Shown: positions 25,869 through 34,214 of the stretch, piece by piece
How positions within the stretch are numbered: position 1 is the stretch's first letter
Layout of the letters: each line of letters begins with the position of its first letter
Origin: a bacterium
Lineage (GTDB): Bacteria > Armatimonadota > Abditibacteriia > Abditibacteriales > Abditibacteriaceae
DNA length: 64,000 bases
Assembly (NCBI GenBank): GCA_004172935.1
Contig: SDZD01000011.1
Span: forward strand, 1-64,000
Reading direction: 5' to 3'
Made by a program: the position numbers and the translations under genes
The notes under the pieces: generated by a model
What the model was told of the DNA's origin: nothing
Seen by the model: only the letters and a program-made list of their open reading frames with translations
Databases searched by the model: none

Positions 25869-25970
25869 TTACAGCGAGAACAGAAGAATCGCGTCTTTGA
25901 AGAAAAGCGCGAACAGCACGACGAACCACGCAACCAACAAGACTTCGATTGCGCGTGAGGAGAGATTCAT
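25869..25970 (-). CDS. 33-residue single-helix membrane miniprotein
   Basis: The frame from ATG at 25970 to TAA at 25869 encodes MNLSSRAIEVLLVAWFVVLF followed by ALFFKDAILLFSL, which is one clear transmembrane helix. The start codon comes one base after the kdsC stop, and the stop lies 27 nt before the next gene, so it fits exactly into a polycistronic transcript. I do not recognise a family. No other gene competes for this space. Confidence 0.5.
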   Translation of the reverse strand: MNLSSRAIEVLLVAWFVVLFALFFKDAILLFSL

Positions 25971-25971
25971 A

Positions 25972-26571
25972 TTACTTTTGCGAGGCTTCGGGCTTGGGGG
26001 TGCGCGGATTCTCGAACATATCGAGCATCATGTCCCAATAGCCACGAGCCGAAAGCATCAAATCAATGATTTCACGCACGGCCCCGCGTCCGCCACGAGC
26101 GCGCGTGATGTAGTCGGCGCGCGACACGACTACGGGTTCGGCATCGGCGACAGCGACTCGCAGACCACAGACCGTGAAGGCCGCCAAATCGGGCACATCA
26201 TCGCCGATGAAGCAGCACGATTCGGGGCCGATGTTGAGTTGCGCTTGCAGGTCGAGAAGGGCCGCCGCTTTGTCGTCACAGGCCAACAGGCAATAGTCGA
26301 GGCCCAGTTCGTCGAAGCGGTGTTTGGCGACTTTGGATGGACGACCTGAGACCCACGCGATCTTGATTCCGGCGCGGCGAGCGGCCACCAAGCCGAAGCC
26401 ATCGCGCACATAGAAGGTTTGGATCAGTTCGCCATTGGAATCGAAGGTGAGACTGCCATCGGTCAATACGCCGTCCACATCGCACGCCAGGAGTTGCACT
26501 CCGGCCCACCGAGCAGATGTGACTTCAGTCCGTTCGCTGCGTGTCGAAAAAGTAGAAAGCGGCGATTGCAT
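25972..26571 (-). CDS. kdsC: 3-deoxy-D-manno-octulosonate 8-phosphate phosphatase (KdsC-like)
   Basis: A HAD-superfamily phosphatase of 199 residues that would remove phosphate from KDO-8-phosphate, a step towards the inner core sugar of lipopolysaccharide. Motif I is ACDVDGVLTDG, motif II SGRPS, the Lys is in the DDKAAALLDL region, and motif III is CCFIGDDVPD. The segment VRDGFGLVAARRAGIK is characteristic of KdsC. It lacks a membrane segment. The absence of kdsA or kdsB beside it means the substrate is inferred from family only; a related HAD acting on another sugar acid is possible. It heads a run of envelope glycosylation genes. Confidence 0.88.
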   Translation of the reverse strand: MQSPLSTFSTRSERTEVTSARWAGVQLLACDVDGVLTDGSLTFDSNGELIQTFYVRDGFGLVAARRAGIKIAWVSGRPSKVAKHRFDELGLDYCLLACDDKAAALLDLQAQLNIGPESCCFIGDDVPDLAAFTVCGLRVAVADAEPVVVSRADYITRARGGRGAVREIIDLMLSARGYWDMMLDMFENPRTPKPEASQK

Positions 26572-26626
26572 TGTGCTTATTTTATCAACGCACGTATAAG
26601 CCTTTTCAATTCAAGCGGCTAACACT

Positions 26627-27178
26627 TTAATTTGAAGCTTTGCGTCCGACTTCGACGGGCAACGAATGGGCCATTAAACAGGCCAGAGCCGCCACCAAAA
26701 GCCACATATTGATGACAGCCAGGCGGTTATAGCGGTGGTGGCCATCGTCGAAACGCGCTTTTAATTCGGTTTCGGCAGGAGTGAACTGAGGGTTCTTCGA
26801 GAGCGAGCGCACATAGAGCGGCAAAACAGCGGTTTGGTCGCGTTCGACAGTGGGAAGGAGGCCGAAGTTAAGGTAGGCCCCTAGAGCGATGACGATGACG
26901 GTAAGACCGCCCTGAATGCGCCACCAGAGCGAGCGCTTGGACAACACACCATCGACCACCCAGCCCGCAATCAAAATAACCGAGCAAACGGCGCAGATGA
27001 TGGCGAAGCGTGACAGCATAGGGCCGACCATTTTGGGCGCCATATCGGGCACACCCGCCTCACGGGTCATGCGGAACATAATCGCTGCGGTGATGGCGCC
27101 AAAAAAGATGAGGCCACCAATCCATAATCCCATTGCCAGCGCGACGAGAGTGCGCGCGAATCCCAACAAAAATCGCAT
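26627..27178 (-). CDS. DUF4149 (TMEM205-like) membrane protein
   Basis: A 183-residue protein with four hydrophobic segments. The first contains LVALAMGLWIGGLIFFGAI, typical of DUF4149 proteins, and the third and fourth are separated by a soluble loop (FTPAETELKARFDDGHHRYNR). Start ATG at 27178 is preferred over one ten codons upstream because it begins at the first helix. The function of this family is not established. It lies 55 nt upstream of kdsC in the same orientation. Confidence 0.78.
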   Translation of the reverse strand: MRFLLGFARTLVALAMGLWIGGLIFFGAITAAIMFRMTREAGVPDMAPKMVGPMLSRFAIICAVCSVILIAGWVVDGVLSKRSLWWRIQGGLTVIVIALGAYLNFGLLPTVERDQTAVLPLYVRSLSKNPQFTPAETELKARFDDGHHRYNRLAVINMWLLVAALACLMAHSLPVEVGRKASN

Positions 27179-27286
27179 GGATGAAAGTGAGAGAACGACG
27201 TTCCGCACAGAGCAAGAGACCTATACGAATGAGAATGGAAGCCCTTGGCGCCAGTGATGCAATGGCGGAAGCCATGAGCCAAAAAC

Positions 27287-27319
27287 AAAAGGCCGCGACT
27301 GTTGAAGTCGCGGCCTTTT
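27287..27319 (-). terminator. Terminator after the Calx-beta surface protein gene
   Basis: Fourteen-base arms (27287-27300 and 27306-27319) built around GGCCGCGACT pair perfectly with a 5-nt loop, and T residues follow on the minus strand. It ends transcription of the giant gene that stops at 27336. Confidence 0.9.
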
Positions 27320-27335
27320 GCGGTTGTTTTGGAAC

Positions 27336-30300
27336 TTAGTTCGCGGATGGCGAGCGGAAAGTCAAGGTGACTTTGTCGCGGTAGATGCGAACGAAGTAGG
27401 CGCCGTAGGGACGCAGAACCTGGTTGCTGGCCGAGACTTCGGTCAGCACGCCTTTAGCGTTCATCGTGTACAGCTTGTCGCTGATAACACCTGCGGCAGC
27501 GGCCTCGCGGACGCTCTGGTAGGTGTTGGTTCCGTCGCTCACAGCAGCGGAAGCGAAGGAGACGCTACCGAACTGAGCTGGATTGAACGGGAAGCCGATG
27601 AAGTTCAAGCCGTTGTTCGCATTGGTTTGCCCCGTCTGGTTGACGAAGTTGGCGTTGCGAGTGAGAACGAACGAGAAGCCTGTGCCGGTGTAAGCCACTG
27701 ATGCGGGCGGAGTCTTCAGCGTGAGAGCTGTTGCTCCGGTCTGCAACAAGTAGCCGATACCACGGTGAATAACAGCGCTGTTGGGCAACAAGGTGAAGTC
27801 TCCACCAATGATGCGCGAGTTCTTCTGAGCGCCGACATTATATCCGTAGATTTTGAAGTCGGTGGTCGATTGCGTGAACAGCGAGCTAACCGGGATGGTT
27901 CCTATTGCAGACGAGCTGGTGGAATAGGGCATCGAGAAGGTGTAGGTGCTGTTGGCTGCAAAGGTGGGGGAGCTGGCGTTGCCGCCGCCGCCACCCGAAC
28001 CGCTTTCGTTGTCAGCGTTGATACCTGTGAGGGCATCGAAGGTTTGGTTAGCGTAGATCGCATCGTTTGTAACGACACGTCCGAGGATGGTGAATGCTTT
28101 GTCACCATCGGCGATTTGATCATCCTGACCAATGACGTTAACCGTTTGAGGGTTAGCGTAGTTGGTTGGTGTGAAGGTCAGCGTCAACGATGGGGTGGCA
28201 CCGGAGGTGGTACGCGACAAGCGCGCTTCCGTGGCAGGTGTCACCGACAAGACGAGCTGAACGTTGGCAGTTGGTGCCTGGCCCAAGGAGACGGTGAACA
28301 CATCGTTGGTGCCGCTTTCGCTGGTACGCAGACCAGTGGAAGGAGCATTGACGATGAACGCCGAGTCGTTGTTGAAGACCGTGACAGCTACGTCAGCAAC
28401 ATCAAGGTTGTTGAAGTTCACGTCGCCGGACGAAGCCGCCGATGTGATGATGTTGGCTGTTCGCTGTGCAGCGAATGCACCATCGGGAACACCGCGCACA
28501 GTCACGGTTTGAGGCGTGCTGAAGTTGCTTGGTGTGAAGGTGAGTGTTGTCGCGCCGATAACCGTCGCAACGCTCGTGTCGCTGCTCGACAGCGTGATGA
28601 CCACATTGGAAGTGGGTCGCGCATTCAAGCGGATGGTGAAGGTCGATGTGCTGTTCTCGTCAACCGTGAGGGTTGTTGGGAACACCGTGATACCGTTGGA
28701 CTCGTTATCGCGGTTGGTCACGATCAAGTCGGGCGGATCGATGCTGCCATAGGCAGGATCAGCGGAGGTCACAACCGAGGTGGCGATAAGAGCTTGCTGG
28801 TCGCCATCACGGACATCGTCATCTACACCGCGCACTCGAACCGAGATTGGGGTGCGCCAGAATGTCGTTGTCTTGCCATCGCCTGTTCCGGTACGGAGGT
28901 AGGTGATGGAGATGTTGTCGATTCCAGGTCCGTTAGGATTGTTCGGATTAACGAAGAGGAATTCGTCAACACGGGTGGACTGGAAGTTGATCGTCACGTT
29001 GCCCGTAGGCTGGGTGCGCAACGATGTGGTGAATACGTCTTCTTGTCCGCTCTCATCTGTGGCGAGAGTGGGTTTGGAGAACAAGTAACCAGGGCCGCTG
29101 GCGCGCTGTTCGTTGTCGGTGTTAACCAGATCGAACGGCAAGGCCAAAGGCAGGTTGTATTCTGGGTCGCGCGATACAGCTGCGGTCGCCGTGATACGGT
29201 AGGTCTGATCGCCATCGGCGATGTCGTCATCCTGACCAACTACCTCAATGTAGTGAGGGTTGCGGTAGTATTCAGCACGGGTTGGGCTGACAGCGTAGAT
29301 AACGGGCTTGCTGACCTGTGGGTTAGCACCGGATGGGTAAACCTTCTGGCCGTTGATCAACACGTAGTAGGTCAGAAGACCTTCGTCGGGTCGGTTCGTC
29401 GAGAGCGTCACCGTAACGTCAGCCTTGGGGCGGGCGTCGGTGTTGATCGGGTTAGTAACGGCAGGGACTGGCGGCGTGGCGGGATCGGGGTTCGGGAAGT
29501 CCAGGTTCGCCAAATCGAGGCGGAAGCTGGTGCGGTTATTCTCCGAATTCTGATCTTCGTTTGTACGAAGCGCCGTGCCGGTGTCGGTGGCGAAGGTGTG
29601 GATGTCGCGGCGCTCGAACGTGAGTTCTTGGAACTCGTTGTTCGGGTACAGTTCGGTGTCACCCGAAGCGGTGATTTCCGCACGCAGCGTCATGGTCACG
29701 CCAGAGTTAGCCACTGGCAAGGTGAGGCCGGTTACAGGATCGGTCGCACCCGAAAGCGCGCCTTGAGCAACAGGAGGTGCCGTGTCGTCACCAGCATAGG
29801 TGATAACAATCGGAATTGTAATATTCGGACCACGACCTGCAGCAATACGGAACGTGAAGGTGTTGGAGGCGGAACGAACCAACGAGATGCCTGTGATCGG
29901 GGTAGCCCGAGGATCAAGTTGGATGATAGGTAGGATCTGCGAGCTACCAGCGGGGATAGCTGCATTCAAGGTGACGGTTACGTCTACGGCGCGGCGCGGC
30001 GCGAGGGGGTCATTAGCATTGTTGTTCTGAGTCGCGGCGCGCAATTGCAAATCAAATGCACGAACAGGAGTGCGGAACGTATTGCCGGCCATTGTCGCCC
30101 GTGCGTTCTCGTAAATTGGCGAGGTATCGGCAGCCACAAAGCGGATACCGCCTGCGGTGAAGCCATCTACTGTGAAGTTATTTACGGAAGGAGGCCCATC
30201 GCCGCCGAAGGCAGTACGGATTGTTATGGGACCACTGGTTGCACCACGAGGTACATAAGCAATGATCTTGGTGTCGTCGACAACAGTAAAGCCGCGATCT

Positions 30301-33300
30301 GCGTTCTGGGCAGTCGATGCCAAACCGTTGAACAACACAGCTGTTACGGCGTTGCGGGTATCTTTGAAGTGACGACCTGTGATTGTGACTTCGGTTACAG
30401 CTGGAACGCCAGTCGATGGGCTGAAGCCAGTAACGATAGGCTGTGCAAAGAGTACGCGGCGCGAACCGTTATCAATGCTGTTCAAGACACGTCCACTGGT
30501 GAGAACAACAGTGATGAGGCTTGAGTAAGCCTTCTCAGGCAAACGGCAGGTAATGGTGGTTGCCGTGGTGTTGACGATGTTGGCGTTAAGCGTGAGACCG
30601 TCAGTTCCGGTAAAGCGCACCGCAGCAACGCGGTTCAGTCCATCGGTGATGAACTGGTTACCAGTGAGGGTAACGATAGTACCGTTGTTGCCGTTGTACG
30701 ACTCGAAGGCAGCATCGGGGCTGAAGTTATTGAAGACCGGATCGCGGTCAGCGATGGTGGAAGCGGCTGTCGCGCCAGCAACTGGCACGTTAGCGTTGAC
30801 AGCCGTGATGTTGACAACGTAGTTCTCGACATCATCTTCGTCGCCGTCATCGCCACGAGGGAACAAGACGATGTTCTGTGTGGTTGGTGTGACACCATTG
30901 ACTGGCGTGAAGGTAATTGTGCCCGACTGGAAGACGCGAGTCTGGTCGTTGGCAGCATTCAGGAAGTCGGTATTGAAGGCCGAGGGAGCAGCTCCGCCAC
31001 CGATGCTGTAGCGTACGGTGATGGTACGGCCCGAAGCGGTGGACAATGTGACCGGGAAGATCGCATTGCGTCCGTTGATAGGGGCACCATTCTGCGTTAC
31101 CGCATAAGGCTCGATTGCCGTGTTATTGGTGTTAGGAACAGCAATAGCAACGTCAGGAGCATTATCGTCATCGGAGATGGTACCGATGCCAGTGCCACGA
31201 CCGAGGGTTGAATTGGTGACGTTGGTCAACGTCAAGCCAAAGGTTTCGTTGTCTTCGTCGAGAGTGTCAGCAACAACAGTGACATTCACGGTTGTTGTGG
31301 TCTGCCCAGCGGGGATGGTGACTTGTCCCTGAACAGGAATGAAGTCGACACCCGAAATAGCTGTGTAGGTGTTTCCGTTACCAGCACCAACGGTCTGGAA
31401 CGAGAAGGTGACATCTTTGCCGCTTGCCGCGCTCAGGTTAACGGGGAACTGCAAGATGCGTGGTCCCTGTGTCTGGCCCTGTGGTGGTGGATCGCCAGTT
31501 TCGAGTCCGGCAACGTCGCGGATAGTGAGGCTGGGGATCGCGTCGTCGTTGACGATGGTCCCAATTGCGCTACCAACACCGATGCGGGCGCCGGTAGGAG
31601 CCGACAAGAGAACGGAGAAGGTTTCGTCATCTTCGTTCAAGCGGTCAGCGATGACCGGAACTACGATGTTAAGAGGTCCGATTGTGCCTGCGGGGAACGT
31701 CAAGACGTTGCCAGTAGGAAGCGTGAAGTCCGAATCGGCAATAGCCGTTCCGTTGTTCACTGCGTAGTTCACAGTGATTGGTGTGGAAGAAGGACGGTCG
31801 AGGGCAACACGGAACACGAAGTTGGTGACGCCGCCGTTGGAACCCTCGCGTGTGGGGTTGGGGCCAGTGATGCTAACAACAGGAGTTGCATCATCATCAA
31901 TGATGGTGATGGTACCTGTCGAAGGAGCACCAAGTGAACCGCCATTGGGAGCCGACAGAGTTAGGGTGATCGTTTCGTTATTTTCTTTGATGTTATCGCC
32001 GATGATCGAAACGGGGATTTGCTGGGTGTTAACGCCCGGCTGGAATGTCAGGGTGCCAGTAACAGCAGAGCTGGTGTAGTCCTGGTTGCGGGTGGCTTCG
32101 TTGGTGTCGGTGCTGCCGAGGGTGTAAGCAACGGTAACAGCCTGTGGGCTGGTCGCGCTCAAACGGACGGTGAAGGCCGATGCAGTGCGAGCGCCATTGT
32201 TGCCCTCGGTGACATTCGTGTTGGCAGGTGCAACAGTAATGATTGGGCCATCATCGTCGATGATGGTGGTATTGACTGTTGTTTCGGTAGCGCCACCAAA
32301 GGTGACATCGGTTGGGGTCGCGCTGAAGACGCGCAAACCAAAGGTTTCGTTGGCTTCGTCGATGAGGTCGCCGATGACGTTGACGGAAACCGTCGTCGAT
32401 GTCTGACCGGCAGCGATGGTGCCAACGCGAGATGTGATTGTGGTGTAATCCTGGTTCGGAGTCGCAGTTCCAGCAACCGTCTCATAACGGAAGGTGATGG
32501 TGCGCGAAGAAGGATTGGTCAGGCTGATAGTGAATACAGCAGCCGTGTTGCCGGAGTTACCTTCGACAACTCCACCTGTTGGTCCCTGAACTCGCAAGCT
32601 GGGAGCGCCATCGTTATCAATGATGGTGCCAGTTGCGAAGCGGCGCGAACCGGGGCCAGTGATGGCCGCGTTGTTGTTTGCCGAGACGATGGTGAAGTTG
32701 AAGATTTCGGTGGGTTCGCTGATGTTGTCCTCAAGGACTGGAATGGGAACATCAATGAAGGGAGCCACACCTGTGGATGGGTCACCAGCGAAAGCGTCGA
32801 AGGTGACGCTACCCGATACCTCAGTAGACGAACCAGCGTTACCATAATCGAGGCCAGCGATAGCTGAGTTCGAGCCGGTAACATAGTTGACAGTGATAGG
32901 CTGCGGGCTGGGCTGATTCAACTGAATACGAAAGATGATTTGTCCATCGGCTTCGTTTGCAGTTGCATCCGCGACGCTAACAATCGGGCCATCGTCATCG
33001 GTGATAGTACCGACGCCCTGGTTGTTGGAGATGTTGGCGCCGTTGACGTTGGAAATTTCGAGAAGGAACTGGCCGTCTGCCTCATCAATGATGTCACCGA
33101 TGATGGGAACAGCGATGTTCGTCGAAGCTTGCCCCGCTGGAATCAAACCGATCTGGTTTGTTTGGCGCGTGAAGTCGGCGTCGCCGTTGATGCCGTCACC
33201 CGCGTTGCGAGGATCGACAACCACCGTGTTATAGGTGAAGGTGACATCCTGCCCCGAAGGCGAGCTGAGCGAAACAGTGAAGTTCGCGTTGTTGCTTGCC

Positions 33301-33926
33301 CCGGTGTTGCCTTCAACAACAGGAGCCGCATCTGCAACGGAGATGAAGGGCACGTTATCGTCGTTGACGATAGTCGCCGTTGCGGGACTAGCGCCGACTG
33401 TGGCACCACCTGTTGCATTGGTTAATGAAACAGAGAACGTCTCATTCGGTTCGAAGAGCGTATCTCCCGTAACTGGCACAATAATTGATTGTGTTGTCGG
33501 GCCACCCGTGGAGAAGGTCAGCGTGTTACCAGTGGACGGCGCGCCGTTTACCAGCACATTCCCAACACCGTTCGCGAAGTCGGCACCAGCACCAGTCGCA
33601 TTGCCAACAGCCGTGCCATTGTTAATAACGAAGTTGACGGTATAGTTCGCGGTTGGAACTTGATCAATGGTGACGGTGAATTCGAAGTTCGTCTGCCCAG
33701 TGTTGCCTTCAGGAGTATTCGGCGTGTTAGCAGGTGGCGAAATCGAAATGGTCTGGGCCGATGCAGCGGCACCAAAAGCGCAGGTTGCCAGGGCTAACGT
33801 CAAAAATGCCCGAGCCGCCGCCGAGAACTTACGTCGGGGCGAGGTTTTGGGACGCTTCCGGGTTTCAGAAGGAGAAGGCGGAGCCTTTTCGTGATGTTTT
33901 GGAGCGCACATAAGCGGAGTGTTCAT
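27336..33926 (-). CDS. Giant secreted Calx-beta repeat protein with TIG domains and shared C-terminal domain
   Basis: The 2196-residue protein has a basic leader and signal peptide (FLTLALATCAFGAAASAQ). About eight Calx-beta units follow, recognised by EGNTG-type starts and IVNDD or ITDDDGP ends. Calx-beta domains bind calcium and are common in adhesins. Two IPT/TIG immunoglobulin-like domains follow (IVTLTGNQFITDG, EVTITGRHFKDTR). Then come further beta units with GQDDDIADGDQTYRI-like loops, and the C-terminal domain at DNA 27339-27947. That last part is also present in the next giant gene. There are no LPXTG, PEP-CTERM or hydrophobic tail signals. I chose ATG at 33926, ahead of the signal peptide. 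The role is probably surface structure or adhesion, but this is inference. Confidence 0.85.
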   Translation of the reverse strand: MNTPLMCAPKHHEKAPPSPSETRKRPKTSPRRKFSAAARAFLTLALATCAFGAAASAQTISISPPANTPNTPEGNTGQTNFEFTVTIDQVPTANYTVNFVINNGTAVGNATGAGADFANGVGNVLVNGAPSTGNTLTFSTGGPTTQSIIVPVTGDTLFEPNETFSVSLTNATGGATVGASPATATIVNDDNVPFISVADAAPVVEGNTGASNNANFTVSLSSPSGQDVTFTYNTVVVDPRNAGDGINGDADFTRQTNQIGLIPAGQASTNIAVPIIGDIIDEADGQFLLEISNVNGANISNNQGVGTITDDDGPIVSVADATANEADGQIIFRIQLNQPSPQPITVNYVTGSNSAIAGLDYGNAGSSTEVSGSVTFDAFAGDPSTGVAPFIDVPIPVLEDNISEPTEIFNFTIVSANNNAAITGPGSRRFATGTIIDNDGAPSLRVQGPTGGVVEGNSGNTAAVFTISLTNPSSRTITFRYETVAGTATPNQDYTTITSRVGTIAAGQTSTTVSVNVIGDLIDEANETFGLRVFSATPTDVTFGGATETTVNTTIIDDDGPIITVAPANTNVTEGNNGARTASAFTVRLSATSPQAVTVAYTLGSTDTNEATRNQDYTSSAVTGTLTFQPGVNTQQIPVSIIGDNIKENNETITLTLSAPNGGSLGAPSTGTITIIDDDATPVVSITGPNPTREGSNGGVTNFVFRVALDRPSSTPITVNYAVNNGTAIADSDFTLPTGNVLTFPAGTIGPLNIVVPVIADRLNEDDETFSVLLSAPTGARIGVGSAIGTIVNDDAIPSLTIRDVAGLETGDPPPQGQTQGPRILQFPVNLSAASGKDVTFSFQTVGAGNGNTYTAISGVDFIPVQGQVTIPAGQTTTTVNVTVVADTLDEDNETFGLTLTNVTNSTLGRGTGIGTISDDDNAPDVAIAVPNTNNTAIEPYAVTQNGAPINGRNAIFPVTLSTASGRTITVRYSIGGGAAPSAFNTDFLNAANDQTRVFQSGTITFTPVNGVTPTTQNIVLFPRGDDGDEDDVENYVVNITAVNANVPVAGATAASTIADRDPVFNNFSPDAAFESYNGNNGTIVTLTGNQFITDGLNRVAAVRFTGTDGLTLNANIVNTTATTITCRLPEKAYSSLITVVLTSGRVLNSIDNGSRRVLFAQPIVTGFSPSTGVPAVTEVTITGRHFKDTRNAVTAVLFNGLASTAQNADRGFTVVDDTKIIAYVPRGATSGPITIRTAFGGDGPPSVNNFTVDGFTAGGIRFVAADTSPIYENARATMAGNTFRTPVRAFDLQLRAATQNNNANDPLAPRRAVDVTVTLNAAIPAGSSQILPIIQLDPRATPITGISLVRSASNTFTFRIAAGRGPNITIPIVITYAGDDTAPPVAQGALSGATDPVTGLTLPVANSGVTMTLRAEITASGDTELYPNNEFQELTFERRDIHTFATDTGTALRTNEDQNSENNRTSFRLDLANLDFPNPDPATPPVPAVTNPINTDARPKADVTVTLSTNRPDEGLLTYYVLINGQKVYPSGANPQVSKPVIYAVSPTRAEYYRNPHYIEVVGQDDDIADGDQTYRITATAAVSRDPEYNLPLALPFDLVNTDNEQRASGPGYLFSKPTLATDESGQEDVFTTSLRTQPTGNVTINFQSTRVDEFLFVNPNNPNGPGIDNISITYLRTGTGDGKTTTFWRTPISVRVRGVDDDVRDGDQQALIATSVVTSADPAYGSIDPPDLIVTNRDNESNGITVFPTTLTVDENSTSTFTIRLNARPTSNVVITLSSSDTSVATVIGATTLTFTPSNFSTPQTVTVRGVPDGAFAAQRTANIITSAASSGDVNFNNLDVADVAVTVFNNDSAFIVNAPSTGLRTSESGTNDVFTVSLGQAPTANVQLVLSVTPATEARLSRTTSGATPSLTLTFTPTNYANPQTVNVIGQDDQIADGDKAFTILGRVVTNDAIYANQTFDALTGINADNESGSGGGGGNASSPTFAANSTYTFSMPYSTSSSAIGTIPVSSLFTQSTTDFKIYGYNVGAQKNSRIIGGDFTLLPNSAVIHRGIGYLLQTGATALTLKTPPASVAYTGTGFSFVLTRNANFVNQTGQTNANNGLNFIGFPFNPAQFGSVSFASAAVSDGTNTYQSVREAAAAGVISDKLYTMNAKGVLTEVSASNQVLRPYGAYFVRIYRDKVTLTFRSPSAN
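27339..27947 (-). other. Shared C-terminal domain, copy 1 (203 residues)
   Basis: The last 203 residues of the Calx-beta protein run from TYTFSMPY to the end. Landmarks are HRGIGYLLQT, LNFIGFPFNPAQFGSVSF, SVREAAAAGVIS, LRPYGAYFVRIYR and the end VTLTFRSPSAN. Each has a counterpart in the same order in 34218-34904. I do not recognise the domain. Confidence 0.8.
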
Positions 33927-34119
33927 TCGGATGGAAAAACGCTCTAATTGGGGTACTGTTTGGCCACGCTCATTGACGAGCGCAAACAAATACTTGACCC
34001 GATTTTAGCACTTGAGACAACGTCTTGATATGCCTGTTCTGGCAAAACACCAAAAACAAAGTCATCTTGACAGTTGGTTTAGAAACGGCGCGCGCAGTGT
34101 AACGTGCTTCCGTGTCTGA

Positions 34120-34153
34120 AAAGGGCGCTTTTGTTGTAGCAAAAGCGCCCTTT
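34120..34153 (-). terminator. Terminator between the two giant surface protein genes
   Basis: Perfect 14-bp stem (34120-34133 with 34140-34153) built on AAAGGGCGCTTTTG, with a 6-nt loop. On the minus strand it is followed by T residues, so it ends transcription of the gene stopping at 34215. Confidence 0.85.
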
Positions 34154-34179
34154 CAATTGAAATTCACACCTTTCCTATC

Positions 34180-34207
34180 GAGCGGCCCTACTTATGCAGG
34201 GCCGCTC
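34180..34207 (-). terminator. Second hairpin after the giant gene
   Basis: GAGCGGCCCT (34180-34189) pairs with AGGGCCGCTC (34198-34207) around 8 nt, just downstream of the stop at 34215. It lacks a T-run, so it may protect the 3' end rather than terminate by itself. Confidence 0.6.
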
Positions 34208-34214
34208 TCTTAAT

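Noticed and set aside
27336-27950. PEP-CTERM, LPXTG or T9SS sorting signal at the end of the giant proteins
   Set aside because: There is no PEP motif with helix and basic tail, no LPXTG, and the shared domain is far longer than, and unlike, the T9SS C-terminal domain.
27765-29933. 722-codon open frame on the plus strand opposite the Calx-beta gene
   Set aside because: It is a shadow of the giant gene. Its translation is Arg/Gly/Cys-rich with no domain, while the minus frame has clear signal peptide and repeat families.
31000-33900. Possible DNA tandem repeat or CRISPR-like array
   Set aside because: The periodic signal comes from Calx-beta protein repeats of about 110-120 codons with diverged DNA. 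There are no short identical repeats with spacers, and no cas genes are in the window.
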